Source: Balanoglossus misakiensis
Taxonomy: Eukaryota > Hemichordata
Assembly (NCBI GenBank): GCA_040954595.2
Contig: CM082593.2
Coordinates: 10,912,001-10,976,000 of the forward strand
Length of the DNA: 64,000 nt
Reading direction: 5' to 3'
Position 1 is the first letter of the stretch. Every line of letters begins with the position of its first letter. Of the stretch, positions 31,911 to 47,300 are shown in pieces. Made by a program: the position numbers and the translations under genes. The notes beneath the pieces were generated by a model. It was not told the origin of the DNA. It saw only the letters and a program-made list of their open reading frames with translations, and did not search any database.

Positions 31911-34219
31911 AATTTCGTCCATTTCTGAAAAAAAATTATGGGTAAAAATCATCAAAAATGACAAATTTTCATCTTTGCAAAATCTCAAATTTTCGTCGAT
32001 TTTTGAAAAAAAATCATGGTTGAAAATCATCAAAAAATGACAAATTTTCCTCTTTGCAAAATCTCAAAATTTCGTCGATTTTTGAAAAAAAATCATGGGT
32101 GAAAATCATCAAAAAATGACAAATTTTCGTCTTTGCAAAATCTCAAAATTTCGTCCATTTTTGAAAAAAAAATCATGGGTAAAAATCATCAAAAATGACA
32201 AATTTTCGTCTTTGCAAAATCTCAAATTTTCGTCGATTTTTGAAAAAAAATCATGGTTGAAAATCATCAAAAAATGACAAATTTTCGATTTTGCAAAATC
32301 TCAAAATTTCGTCGATTTTTGAAAAAAAATGTGTGAAAATCATCAAAAAATGACACATTTTCGTCGACTTTGCAAAATCTCAAAATTTCGTCGATTGTTG
32401 AAAAAAATCATGGGTGAAAATCATCAAAAAAATGACAAATTTTCGACTTTGCAAAATCTCAAAATTTCGTCGATTTTTGAAAAAAAATCATGGTTGAAAA
32501 TCATCAAAAAATGACAAATTTTCCTCTTTGCAAAATCTCAAAATTTCGTCGATTTTTGAAAAAAAATCATGGGTGAAAATCATCAAAAAATGACAAATTT
32601 TCGTCTTTGCAAAATCTCAAAATTTCGTCCATTTTTGAAAAAAAAATCATGGGTAAAAATCATCAAAAATGACAAATTTTCGTCTTTGCAAAATCTCAAA
32701 TTTTCGTCGATTTTTGAAAAAAAATCATGGTTGAAAATCATCAAAAAATGACAAATTTTCGATTTTGCAAAATCTCAAAATTTCGTCGATTTTTGAAAAA
32801 AAATGTGTGAAAATCATCAAAAAATGACACATTTTCGTCGACTTTGCAAAATCTCAAAATTTCGTCGATTGTTGAAAAAAATCATGGGTGAAAATCATCA
32901 AAAAAATGACAAATTTTCGACTTTGCAAAATCTCAAAATTTCGTCGATTTTTGAAGAAAATCATGGGTGAAAATCATCAAAAAATGACAAATTTTCGACT
33001 TTGCAAAATCTCAAAATTTTTTCGATTGTTGAAAAAAATCATCGGTGAAAATCATCAAAAAATGACAAATTTTCGACTTTGCAAAATCTCAAAATTTTGT
33101 TGATTTTTGAAAAAAATCATAGGTGAAAATCATCAAAAAATGACAAATTTTCGACTTTGCAAAATCTCAAAATTTCGTCGATTTTTGAAGAAAATCATGG
33201 GTGAAAATCATCAAAAAATGACAAATTTTGAAAAAAAAAAACGGGTGAAAATCATCAAAAAATGACACATTTACGACTTTGCAAAATCTCAAAATTTCGT
33301 CGATTTTTGAAAAAAAACCGGGTGAAAATCATCAAAAAATGACACATTTACGACTTTGCAAAATCTCAAAATTTCGTCGATTTTTGAAAAAAAATCATGG
33401 GTGAAAATCATCAAAAAATGACAAATTTTCGATTTTGCAAAATCTCAAAATTTCGTCGATTTTTGAAAAAAAACGGGTGAAAATCATCAAAAAATGACAA
33501 ATTTTCGACTTTGCAAAATCTCAACATTTCGTCAATTTTTGAAAAAATCATGGGTGAAAATCATCAAAAAATGACAAATTTTCGTCTTTGCAAAATCTCA
33601 AAATTTCGTCGATTTTGAAAAAAATCATAGGTTCGTCGATTTTTTAAAAAAAAACATGGGTGAAAATCATCAAAAAATGACAAATTTTGAAAAAAAAACG
33701 GGTGAAAATCATCAAAAAATGACACATTTTCCTCTGCAAAATCTCAAAATTTCGTCGTTTTTTGAAAAAAAATCATTGGTGAAAATCATCAAAAAATGAC
33801 AAATTTTCGTCTTTGCAAAATCTCAAAATTTCGTCCATTTTTGAAAAAAAATCATGGGTAAAAATCATCAAAAATGACAAATTTTGAAAAAAAAACGGGT
33901 GAAAATCATCAAAAAATGACACATTTTCGTCGACTTTGCAAAATCTCAAAATTTCGTCGATTTTTGAAAAAAATCATGGGGGAAAATCATGAAAAAATGA
34001 CAAATTTTCCTCTTTGCAAAATCTCAAAATTTCGTCGATTTTTAAAAAAAGACATGGGTGAAAATCATCAAAAAATAACAAATTTTCGACTTTGCAAAAT
34101 CTCAAAATTTCGTCCATTTTTGAAAAAAAATCATGGGTAAAAATCATCAAAAAATGACAAATTTTCGTCTTTGCAAAATCTCACAATTTCGTCGATTTTT
34201 GAAAAAAATCATGTGTGAA

Positions 34220-37200
34220 AATCATCAAAAAATGACAAATTTTCGACTTTGCAAAATCTCAAAATTTCGTCAATTTTTAAAAAAATCATGGGTGAAAATC
34301 ATCAAAAAATGACAAATTTTCGTCTTTGCAAAATCTCAAAATTTCGTCCATTTTAAAAAAAAAAACGGGGGAAAATCATCAAAAAATGACAAATTTTCGA
34401 CTTTGCAAAATCTAAAAATTTCGTCGATTTTTGAAAAAAATCATGGGTGAAAATCATCAAAAAATGACAAATTTTCGACTTTGCAAAATCTCAAAATTTC
34501 GTCAATTTTTGAAAAAATCATGGGTGAAAATCATCAAAAAATGACAAATTTTCGTCTTTGCAAAATCTCAAAATTTCGTCGGTTTTTGAAAAATAATATG
34601 GGTGAAAATCATCAAAAAATGACAAATTTTTGACTGCAAAATCTCAACATTTCGTCGATTTTTGAAAAAAATCATGTGTGAAAATCATCAAAAAATGACA
34701 AATTTTCGACTTTGCAAAATCTCAAAATTTCGTCGGTTTTGAAAAAATCATGGGTGAATATCATCAAAAAATGACAAATTTTCGACTTCGCAAAATCTCA
34801 AAATTTCGTCGATTTTTAATAAAAGACATGGGTTAAAATCATCAAAAAATGACAAATTTTGAAAAAAAAACGGGTGAAAATCATCAAAAAATGACACATT
34901 TTCCTCTGCAAAATCTCAAAATTTCGTCGTTTTTTGAAAAAAAATCATGGGTAAAAATCATCAAAAATGACAAATTTTGAAAAAAAAACGGGTGAAAATC
35001 ATCAAAAAATGACAAATTTTCGTCTTTGCAAAATCTCAAAATTTCGTCCATTTTTGAAAAAAAATCATGGGTAAAAATCATCAAAAATGACAAATTTTGA
35101 AAAAAAAACGGGTGAAAATCATCAAAAAATGACACATTTTCGTCGACTTTGCAAAATCTCAAAATTTCGTCGATTTTTGAAAAAAATCATGGGGGAAAAT
35201 CATGAAAAAATGACAAATTTTCCTCTTTGCAAAATCTCAAAATTTCGTCGATTTTTAAAAAAAGACATGGGTGAAAATCATCAAAAAATAACAAATTTTC
35301 GACTTTGCAAAATCTCAAAATTTCGTCCATTTTTGAAAAAAAATCATGGGTAAAAATCATCAAAAAATGACAAATTTTCGTCTTTGCAAAATCTCACAAT
35401 TTCGTCGATTTTTGAAAAAAATCATGTGTGAAAATCATCAAAAAATGACAAATTTTCGACTTTGCAAAATCTCAAAATTTCGTCAATTTTTAAAAAAATC
35501 ATGGGTGAAAATCATCAAAAAATGACAAATTTTCGTCTTTGCAAAATCTCAAAATTTCGTCCATTTTAAAAAAAAAAACGGGGGAAAATCATCAAAAAAT
35601 GACAAATTTTCGACTTTGCAAAATCTAAAAATTTCGTCGATTTTTGAAAAAAATCATGGGTGAAAATCATCAAAAAATGACAAATTTTCGACTTTGCAAA
35701 ATCTCAAAATTTCGTCAATTTTTGAAAAAATCATGGGTGAAAATCATCAAAAAATGACAAATTTTCGTCTTTGCAAAATCTCAAAATTTCGTCGGTTTTT
35801 GAAAAATAATATGGGTGAAAATCATCAAAAAATGACAAATTTTTGACTGCAAAATCTCAACATTTCGTCGATTTTTGAAAAAAATCATGTGTGAAAATCA
35901 TCAAAAAATGACAAATTTTCGACTTTGCAAAATCTCAAAATTTCGTCGGTTTTGAAAAAATCATGGGTGAATATCATCAAAAAATGACAAATTTTCGACT
36001 TCGCAAAATCTCAAAATTTCGTCGATTTTTAAAAAAAGACATGGGTTAAAATCATCAAAAAATGACAAATTTTCGACTTTGTAAAATCTCACAATTTCGT
36101 CGATTTTGAAAAAAATCATAGGTTCGTCGATTTTTTAAAAAAAAACATGGGTGAAAATATTCACAAAATGACAAATTTTGAAAAAAAAACGGATGAAAAT
36201 CATCAAAAAATGACACATTTTCGTCGACTTTGCAAAATCTCTAAATTTCGTCGATTTTGAAAAAAATCATAGGTTCGTCGATTTTTAAAAAAAAAACATG
36301 GGTGAAAATCATCACAAAATGACAAATTTTGAAAAAAAAAACGGGTGAAAATCATCAAAAAATGACAAATTTTCGACTTTGCAAAATCTCAAAATTTCGT
36401 CAATTTTTGAAAAAATCATGGGTGAAAATCATCACAAAATGACAAATTTTGAAAAAAAAACGGGTGAAAATCATCAAAAAATGACAAATTTTCGTCTTTG
36501 CAAAATCTCAAAATTTCGTCCATTTAAAAAAAAAAACGGGGGAAAATCATCAAAAAATGACAAATTTTCGACTTTGCAAAATCTCAAAATTTCGTCAATT
36601 TTTGAAAAAATCATTGATGAAAATCATCAAAAAATGACAAATTTTCGTCTTTGCAAAATCTCAAAATTTCGTCGGTTTTTAAAAAATAATATGGGTGAAA
36701 ACCATCAAAAAATGACAAATTTTTGACTGCAAAATCTCAACATTTAGTCGATTTTTGAAAAAAATCATGGGTGAAAATCATCAAAAAATGACAAATTTTC
36801 GACTTTGCAAAATCTCAAAATTTCGTCGGTTTTGAAAAAAATCATGGGTTCGTCGATTTTTTTAAATAAAAACATGGGTGAAAATCATCAAAAAATGACA
36901 AATGTTCGACTTTGCAAAATCTCAAAATTTCGTCAATTTTTGAAAACAATCATGGGGGAAAATCATCAAAAAATGACAAATTTTCGACTTTGTAAAATCT
37001 AACAATTTCGTCGATTTTGAAAAAAATCATAGGTTCGTCGATTTTTTTTAAAAAAAACATGGGTCAAAATCATCACAAAATGACAAATTTTGAAAAAAAA
37101 ACGGGTGAAAATCATCAAAAAATGACACATTTACGACTTTGCAAAATCTCAAAATTTCGTCGATTTTTGGAAAAAAACCATGGGTGAAAATCATGAAAAA

Positions 37201-40200
37201 ATGACAAATTTTCCTCTTTGCAAAATCTCAAAATTTCGTCGATTTTTGAAAAAAAATCATGGGTGAAAATCATCAAAAAATGACAAATTTTCGTCTTTGC
37301 AAAATCTCAAAATTTCGTCCATTTTTGAAAAAAAATCATGGGTAAAAATCATCAAAAATGACAAATTTTCGTCTTTGCAAAATCTCAAATTTTCGTCGAT
37401 TTTTGAAAAAAAAATCATGGGTGAAAATCATCAAAAAATGACAAATTTTCGACTTTGCAAAATCTCAAAATTTCGTCGATTTTTGAAAAAAATCATGTGT
37501 GAAAATCATCAAAAAATGACAAATTTTCGTCTTTGCAAAATCTCACAATTTCGTCGATTTTTGAAAAAAATCATGTGTGAAAATCATCAAAAAATGACAA
37601 ATTTTCGACTTTGCAAAATCTCAAAATTTCGTCAATTTTTGAAAAAATCATGGGTGAAAATCATCAAAAAATGACAAATTTTCGTCTTTGCAAAATCTCA
37701 ACATTTCGTCCATTTAAAAAAAAAAACGGGGGAAAATCATCAAAAAATGACAAATTTTCGACTTTGCAAAATCTCAAAATTTCGTAAATTTTTGAAAAAA
37801 TCATGGGTGAAAATCATCAAAAAATGACAAATTTTCGACTTCGCAAAATCTCAAAATTTCGTCGATTTTTAAAAAAAGACATGGGTGAAAATCATCAAAA
37901 AATGACAAATTTTCGACTTTGTAAAATCTCACAATTTCGTCGATTTTGAAAAAAATCATAGGTTCGTCGATTTTTAAAAAAAAACATGGGTGAAAATAAT
38001 CACAAAATGACAAATTTTGAAAAAAAAACGGGTGAAAATCATCAAAAAATGACACATTTTCGTCGACTTTGCAAAATCTCAAAATTTCGTCGATTTTGAA
38101 AAAAATCATAGGTTCGTCGATTTTAAAAAAAAAAACATGGGTGAAAATCATCACAAAATGACAAATTTTGAAAAAAAAACGAGTGAAAATCATGAAAAAA
38201 TGACAAATTTTCCTCTTTGCAAAATCTCAAAATTTCGTCAATTTTTGAAAAAATCATGGGTGAAAATCATCACAAAATGACAAATTTTGAAAAAAAAACG
38301 GGTGAAAATCATCAAAAAATGACAAATTTTCGACTTTGCAAAATCTCAAAATTTCGTCAATTTTTGAAAAAATCATTGGTGAAAATCATCAAAAAATGAC
38401 AAATTTTCGACTTTGCAAAATCTCAAAATTTCGTCAATTTTTGAAAAAATCATGGGTGAAAATCATCACAAAATGACAAATTTTGAAAAAAAAACGGGTG
38501 AAAATCATCAAAAAATGACAAATTTTCGACTTTGCAAAATCTCAAAATTTCGTCAATTTTTGAAAAAATCATTGGTGAAAATCATCAAAAAATGACAAAT
38601 TTTCGACTTTGCAAAATCTCAAAATTTCGTCGGTTTTGAAAAAAATCATGGGCTCGTCGATTTTTTTAAATAAAAACATGGGTGAAAATCATCAAAAAAT
38701 GACAAATGTTCGACATTGCAAAATCTAAAAATTTCGTCGATTTTTGAAAAAAAATCATGGGTGAAAATCATCAAAAAATGACAAATTTTCGACTTTGCAA
38801 AATCTCAAAATTTCGTCAATTTTTAAAAAAATCATGGGTGAAAATCATCAAAAAATGACAAATTTTCGTCTTTGCAAAATCTCAAAATTTCGTCCATTTT
38901 AAAAAAAAAAACGGGGGAAAATCATCAAAAAATGACAAATTTTCGACTTTGCAAAATCTAAAAATTTCGTCGATTTTTGAAAAAAATCATGGGTGAAAAT
39001 CATCAAAAAATGACAAATTTTCGACTTTGCAAAATCTCAAAATTTCGTCAATTTTTGAAAAAATCATGGGTGAAAATCATCAAAAAATGACAAATTTTCG
39101 TCTTTGCAAAATCTCAAAATTTCGTCGGTTTTTGAAAAATAATATGGGTGAAAATCATCAAAAAATGACAAATTTTTGACTGCAAAATCTCAACATTTCG
39201 TCGATTTTTGAAAAAAATCATGTGTGAAAATCATCAAAAAATGACAAATTTTCGACTTTGCAAAATCTCAAAATTTCGTCGGTTTTGAAAAAATCATGGG
39301 TGAATATCATCAAAAAATGACAAATTTTCGACTTCGCAAAATCTCAAAATTTCGTCGATTTTTAATAAAAGACATGGGTTAAAATCATCAAAAAATGACA
39401 AATTTTGAAAAAAAAACGGGTGAAAATCATCAAAAAATGACACATTTTCCTCTGCAAAATCTCAAAATTTCGTCGTTTTTTGAAAAAAAATCATTGGTGA
39501 AAATCATCAAAAAATGACAAATTTTCGTCTTTGCAAAATCTCAAAATTTCGTCCATTTTTGAAAAAAAATCATGGGTAAAAATCATCAAAAATGACAAAT
39601 TTTGAAAAAAAAACGGGTGAAAATCATCAAAAAATGACACATTTTCGTCGACTTTGCAAAATCTCAAAATTTCGTCGATTTTTGAAAAAAATCATGGGGG
39701 AAAATCATGAAAAAATGACAAATTTTCCTCTTTGCAAAATCTCAAAATTTCGTCGATTTTTAAAAAAAGACATGGGTGAAAATCATCAAAAAATAACAAA
39801 TTTTCGACTTTGCAAAATCTCAAAATTTCGTCCATTTTTGAAAAAAAATCATGGGTAAAAATCATCAAAAAATGACAAATTTTCGTCTTTGCAAAATCTC
39901 ACAATTTCGTCGATTTTTGAAAAAAATCATGTGTGAAAATCATCAAAAAATGACAAATTTTCGACTTTGCAAAATCTCAAAATTTCGTCAATTTTTAAAA
40001 AAATCATGGGTGAAAATCATCAAAAAATGACAAATTTTCGTCTTTGCAAAATCTCAAAATTTCGTCCATTTTAAAAAAAAAACGGGGGAAAATCATCAAA
40101 AAATGACAAATTTTCGACTTTGCAAAATCTAAAAATTTCGTCGATTTTTGAAAAAAATCATGGGTGAAAATCATCAAAAAATGACAAATTTTCGACTTTG

Positions 40201-43200
40201 CAAAATCTCAAAATTTCGTCAATTTTTGAAAAAATCATGGGTGAAAATCATCAAAAAATGACAAATTTTCGTCTTTGCAAAATCTCAAAATTTCGTCGGT
40301 TTTTGAAAAATAATATGGGTGAAAATCATCAAAAAATGACAAATTTTTGACTGCAAAATCTCAACATTTCGTCGATTTTTGAAAAAAATCATGTGTGAAA
40401 ATCATCAAAAAATGACAAATTTTCGACTTTGCAAAATCTCAAAATTTCGTCGGTTTTGAAAAAATCATGGGTGAATATCATCAAAAAATGACAAATTTTC
40501 GACTTCGCAAAATCTCAAAATTTCGTCGATTTTTAAAAAAAGACATGGGTTAAAATCATCAAAAAATGACAAATTTTCGACTTTGTAAAATCTCACAATT
40601 TCGTCGATTTTGAAAAAAATCATAGGTTCGTCGATTTTTTAAAAAAAAACATGGGTGAAAATATTCACAAAATGACAAATTTTGAAAAAAAAACGGATGA
40701 AAATCATCAAAAAATGACACATTTTCGTCGACTTTGCAAAATCTCTAAATTTCGTCGATTTTGAAAAAAATCATAGGTTCGTCGATTTTTAAAAAAAAAA
40801 CATGGGTGAAAATCATCACAAAATGACAAATTTTGAAAAAAAAAACGGGTGAAAATCATCAAAAAATGACAAATTTTCGACTTTGCAAAATCTCAAAATT
40901 TCGTCAATTTTTGAAAAAATCATGGGTGAAAATCATCACAAAATGACAAATTTTGAAAAAAAAACGGGTGAAAATCATCAAAAAATGACAAATTTTCGTC
41001 TTTGCAAAATCTCAAAATTTCGTCCATTTAAAAAAAAAAACGGGGGAAAATCATCAAAAAATGACAAATTTTCGACTTTGCAAAATCTCAAAATTCGTCA
41101 ATTTTTGAAAAAATCATTGATGAAAATCATCAAAAAATGACAAATTTTCGTCTTTGCAAAATCTCAAAATTTCGTCGGTTTTTAAAAAATAATATGGGTG
41201 AAAACCATCAAAAAATGACAAATTTTTGACTGCAAAATCTCAACATTTAGTCGATTTTTGAAAAAAATCATGGGTGAAAATCATCAAAAAATGACAAATT
41301 TTCGACTTTGCAAAATCTCAAAATTTCGTCGGTTTTGAAAAAAATCATGGGTTCGTCGATTTTTTTAAATAAAAACATGGGTGAAAATCATCAAAAAATG
41401 ACAAATGTTCGACTTTGCAAAATCTCAAAATTTCGTCAATTTTTGAAAACAATCATGGGGGAAAATCATCAAAAAATGACAAATTTTCGACTTTGTAAAA
41501 TCTAACAATTTCGTCGATTTTGAAAAAAATCATAGGTTCGTCGATTTTTTTTAAAAAAAAACATGGGTCAAAATCATCACAAAATGACAAATTTTGAAAA
41601 AAAACGGGTGAAAATCATCAAAAAATGACACATTTACGACTTTGCAAAATCTCAAAATTTCGTCGATTTTTGGAAAAAAACCATGGGTGAAAATCATGAA
41701 AAAATGACAAATTTTCCTCTTTGCAAAATCTCAAAATTTCGTCGATTTTTGAAAAAAAATCATGGGTGAAAATCATCAAAAAATGACAAATTTTCGTCTT
41801 TGCAAAATCTCAAAATTTCGTCCATTTTTGAAAAAAAATCATGGGTAAAAATCATCAAAAATGACAAATTTTCGTCTTTGCAAAATCTCAAATTTTCGTC
41901 GATTTTTGAAAAAAAAATCATGGGTGAAAATCATCAAAAAATGACAAATTTTCGACTTTGCAAAATCTCAAAATTTCGTCGATTTTTGAAAAAAATCATG
42001 TGTGAAAATCATCAAAAAATGACAAATTTTCGTCTTTGCAAAATCTCACAATTTCGTCGATTTTTGAAAAAAATCATGTGTGAAAATCATCAAAAAATGA
42101 CAAATTTTCGACTTTGCAAAATCTCAAAATTTCGTCAATTTTTGAAAAAATCATGGGTGAAAATCATCAAAAAATGACAAATTTTCGTCTTTGCAAAATC
42201 TCAACATTTCGTCCATTTAAAAAAAAAAACGGGGGAAAATCATCAAAAAATGACAAATTTTCGACTTTGCAAAATCTCAAAATTTCGTAAATTTTTGAAA
42301 AAATCATGGGTGAAAATCATCAAAAAATGACAAATTTTCGACTTCGCAAAATCTCAAAATTTCGTCGATTTTTAAAAAAAGACATGGGTGAAAATCATCA
42401 AAAAATGACAAATTTTCGACTTTGTAAAATCTCACAATTTCGTCGATTTTGAAAAAAATCATAGGTTCGTCGATTTTTAAAAAAAAAACATGGGTGAAAA
42501 TAATCACAAAATGACAAATTTTGAAAAAAAAACGGGTGAAAATCATCAAAAAATGACACATTTTCGTCGACTTTGCAAAATCTCAAAATTTCGTCGATTT
42601 TGAAAAAAATCATAGGTTCGTCGATTTTAAAAAAAAAAACATGGGTGAAAATCATCACAAAATGACAAATTTTGAAAAAAAAACGAGTGAAAATCATGAA
42701 AAAATGACAAATTTTCCTCTTTGCAAAATCTCAAAATTTCGTCAATTTTTGAAAAAATCATGGGTGAAAATCATCACAAAATGACAAATTTTGAAAAAAA
42801 AACGGGTGAAAATCATCAAAAAATGACAAATTTTCGACTTTGCAAAATCTCAAAATTTCGTCAATTTTTGAAAAAATCATTGGTGAAAATCATCAAAAAA
42901 TGACAAATTTTCGACTTTGCAAAATCTCAAAATTTCGTCAATTTTTGAAAAAATCATGGGTGAAAATCATCACAAAATGACAAATTTTGAAAAAAAAACG
43001 GGTGAAAATCATCAAAAAATGACAAATTTTCGACTTTGCAAAATCTCAAAATTTCGTCAATTTTTGAAAAAATCATTGGTGAAAATCATCAAAAAATGAC
43101 AAATTTTCGACTTTGCAAAATCTCAAAATTTCGTCGGTTTTGAAAAAAATCATGGGCTCGTCGATTTTTTTAAATAAAAACATGGGTGAAAATCATCAAA

Positions 43201-43320
43201 AAATGACAAATGTTCGACATTGCAAAATCTAAAAATTTCGTCGATTTTTGAAAAAAAATCATGGGTGAAAATCATCAAAAAATGACAAATTTTCGACTTT
43301 GCAAAATCTCAAAATTTCGT
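34220..43320. repeat. Higher-order block gamma, offsets 1213 and about 4504 bp
   Basis: The segment 33874-34930 recurs at 35087-36140 (offset 1213). The segment from about 35000 to 38815 recurs at about 39500-43320 with offsets of 4503-4505 bp, the small drift reflecting A-run length changes. Landmark pairs are 36379 and 40883, 36805 and 41308, 37297 and 41800, 38217 and 42721, 38413 and 42917. A further partial copy of the segment starting near 34140 is found at about 61060-61560. Confidence 0.88.
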
Positions 43321-44329
43321 CAATTTTTGAAAACAATCATGGGGGAAAATCATCAAAAAATGACAAATTTTCGACTTTGTAAAATCTAACAATTTCGTCG
43401 ATTTTTGGAAAAAAACCATGGGTAAAAATCATGAAAAAATGACAAATTTTCGTCTTTGCAAAATCTCAACATTTCGTCCATTTTAAAAAAAAAACGGGGG
43501 AAAATCATCAAAAAATGACAAATTTTCGACTTTGCAAAATCTCAAAATTTCGTCGATTTTTGAAAAAAATCATGGGTGAAAATCATCAAAAAATGACAAA
43601 TTTTGAAAAAAAAACGGGTGAAAATCATCAAAAAATGACACATTTTTGACTTTGCAAAATCTCAAAATTTCGTCGATTTTTGAAAAAAAATCATGGGTGA
43701 AAATCATCAAAAAATGACAAATATTCGTCTTTGCAAAATCTCAAAATTTCGTCCATTTCTGAAACAAAATTATGGGTAAAAATCATCAAAAATGACAAAT
43801 TTTCATCTTTGCAAAATCTCAAAATTTCGTCGAGTTTTGAAAAAAATCATGGGGGAAAATCATGAAAAAATGACAAATTTTCCTCTTTGCAAAATCTCAA
43901 AATTTCGTCGATTTTTAAAAAAAGACATGGGTGAAAATCATCAAAAAATAACAAATTTTCGACTTTGCAAAATCTCAAAATTTCGTCCATTTTTGAAAAA
44001 AAATCATGGGTAAAAATCATCAAAAAATGACAAATTTTGAAAAAAAAACGGGTGAAAATCATCAAAAAATGACACATTTTCGACTTTGCAAAATCTCAAA
44101 ATTTCGTCGATATTTGAAAAAAAATCATGGGTGAAAATCATCAAAAAATGACAAATTTTCGTCTTTGCAAAATCTCAAATTTTGTCCATTTCTGAAAAAA
44201 AATTATGGGTAAAAATCATCAAAAATGACAAATTTTCATCTTTGCAAAATCTCAAATTTTCGTCAATTTTTGAAAAAAATCATGGTTGAAAATCATCAAA
44301 AAATGACAAAATTTTCGTCTTTGCAAAAT

Positions 44330-47300
44330 CTCAAATTTTCGTCGATTTTTGAAAAAAAATCATGGTTGAAAATCATCAAAAAATGACAAAATTTTCGACT
44401 TTGTAAAATCACAAAATTTCGTCGATTTTGAAAAAAATCATAGGTTCGTCGATTTTTTAAAAAAAAACATGGGTGAAAATCATCAAAAAATGACAAATTT
44501 AAAAAAAAAAACGGGTGAAAATCATCAAAAAATGACACATTTTCGACTTTGCAAAATCTCAAAATTTCGTCGATTTTTGAAAAAAAAACGGGTGAAAATC
44601 ATCAAAAAATGACAAATTTTGAAAAAAAAACGGGTGAAAATCATCAAAAAATGACACATTTTCGACTTTGTAAAATCACAAAATTTCGTCGATTTTGAAA
44701 AAAATCATAGGTTCGTCGATTTTTTTAAAAAAAACATGGGTGAAAATCATCAAAAAATGACAAATTTTGAAAAAAAAACGGGTGAAAATCATCAAAAAAT
44801 GACACATTTACGACTTTGCAAAATCTCATAATTTCGTCGATTTTTGAAAAAAAATCATGGGTGAAAATCATCAAAAAATGACAAATTTTCGTCTTTGCAA
44901 AATCTCAAAATTTCGTCCATTTCTGAAAAAAAATTATGGGTAAAAATCATCAAAAATGACAAATTTTCATCTTTGCAAAATCTCAAATTTTCGTCGATTT
45001 TTGAAAAAAAATCATGGTTGAAAATCATCAAAAAATGACAAAATTTTCGACTTTGTAAAATCACAAAATTTCGTCGATTTTGAAAAAAATCATAGGTTCG
45101 TCGATTTTTTAAAAAAAAACATGGGTGAAAATCATCAAAAAATGACAAATTTAAAAAAAAAACGGGTGAAAATCATCAAAAAATGACACATTTATGACTT
45201 TGCAAAATCTCAAAATTTCGTCGATTTTTGAAAAAAAATCATGGGTGAAAATCATCAAAAAATGACAAATTTTCGTCTTTGCAAAATCTCAAAATTTCGT
45301 CCATTTTTGAAAAAAAATCATGGGTAAAAATCATCAAAAATGACAAATTTTCGTCTTTGCAAAATCTCAAACTTTCGTCCATTTTTAAAAAACAATCATG
45401 GGGGAAAATCATCAAAAAATGACAAATTTTCGATTTTGCAAAATCTCAAAATTTCGTCGATTTTTGAAAAAAAATGTGTGAAAATCATCAAAAAATGACA
45501 CATTTTCGTCGACTTTGCAAAATCTCAAAATTTCGTCGATTGTTGAAAAAAATCATGGGGGAAAATCATGAAAAAATGACAAATTTTCGACTTTGCAAAA
45601 TCTCAAAATTTCGTCAATTTTGAATAAAAATCATGGGTGAAAATCATCAAAAAATGACAAATTTTCGACTTTGCAAAATCTCACAATTTCGTCGATTTTT
45701 GAAAAAAAATCATGGGTGAAAATGCACCAAAAAATGAGAAATTTTCGACTTTGCAAAATATCAAAATTTCGTCAATTTTGAAAAAAATCATGGGTGAAAA
45801 TCATCAAAAAATGACAAATTTTCGACTTTGCAAAATCTCAAAATTTCGTCGATTTTCGAAAAAAATCATGGGTGAAAATCATCAAAAAAATACAAATTTT
45901 CGACTTTGCAAAATCTCAAAATTTCGTCGATTTTTGAAGAAAATCATGGGTGAAAATCATCAAAAAATGACAAATTTTCGACTTTGCAAAATCTCAAAAT
46001 TTTTTCGATTGTTGAAAAAAATCATCGGTGAAAATCATCAAAAAATGACAAATTTTCGACTTTGCAAAATCTCAAAATTTTGTTGATTTTTGAAAAAATC
46101 ATAGGTGAAAATCATCAAAAAATGACAAATTTTCGACTTTGCAAAATCTCAAAATTTCGTCGATTTTTGAAGAAAATCATGGGTGAAAATCATCAAAAAA
46201 TGACAAATTTTGAAAAAAAAACGGGTGAAAATCATCAAAAAATGACACATTTACGACTTTGCAAAATCTCAAAATTTCGTCGATTTTTGAAAAAAAACCG
46301 GTGAAAATCATCAAAAAATGACACATTTACGACTTTGCAAAATCTCAAAATTTCGTCGATTTTGAAAAAAAAATCATGGGTGAAAATCATCAAAAAATGA
46401 CAAATTTTCGATTTTGCAAAATCTCAAAAATTTCGTCGATTTTTGAAAAAAAAACGGGTGAAAATCATCAAAAAATGACACATTTTCGTCGACTTTGCAA
46501 AATCTCAAAATTTCGTCGATTTTTGAAAAAAATCATGGGGGAAAATCATGAAAAAAATGACAAATTTTCCTCTTTGCAAAATCTCAAAATTTCGTCGATT
46601 TTTAAAAAAAGACATGGGTGAAAATCATCAAAAAAATAACAAATTTTCGACTTTGCAAAATCTCAAAATTTCGTCCATTTTTGAAAAAAAAATCATGGGT
46701 AAAAATCATCAAAAAATGACAAATTTTGAAAAAAAACGGGTGAAAATCATCAAAAAATGACACATTTTGGACTTTGCAAAATCTCAAAATTTCGTCGATT
46801 TTTTGAAAAAAAATCATGGGTGAAAATCATCAAAAAAATGACAAATTTTCGTCTTTGCAAAATCTCAAAATTTCGTCCATTTTTGAAAAAAAAATCATGG
46901 GTAAAAATCATCAAAAATGACAAATTTTCGTCTTTGCAAAATCTCAAATTTTCGTCGATTTTGAAAAAAATCATGGTTGAAAATCATCAAAAAATGACAA
47001 AATTTTCGACTTTGTAAAATCACAAAATTTCGTCGATTTGAAAAAAATCATAGGTTCGTCGATTTTTTAAAAAAAAACATGGGTGAAAATCATCAAAAAA
47101 TGACAAATTTTGAAAAAAAAACGGGTGAAAATCATCAAAAAATGACACATTTTCCTCTGCAAAATCTCAAAATTTCGTCGTTTTTTGAAAAAAAAATCAT
47201 TGGTGAAAATCATCAAAAAATGACAAATTTTCGTCTTTGCAAAATCTCAAAATTTCGTCCATTTTTGAAAAAAAATCATGGGTAAAAATCATCAAAAATG

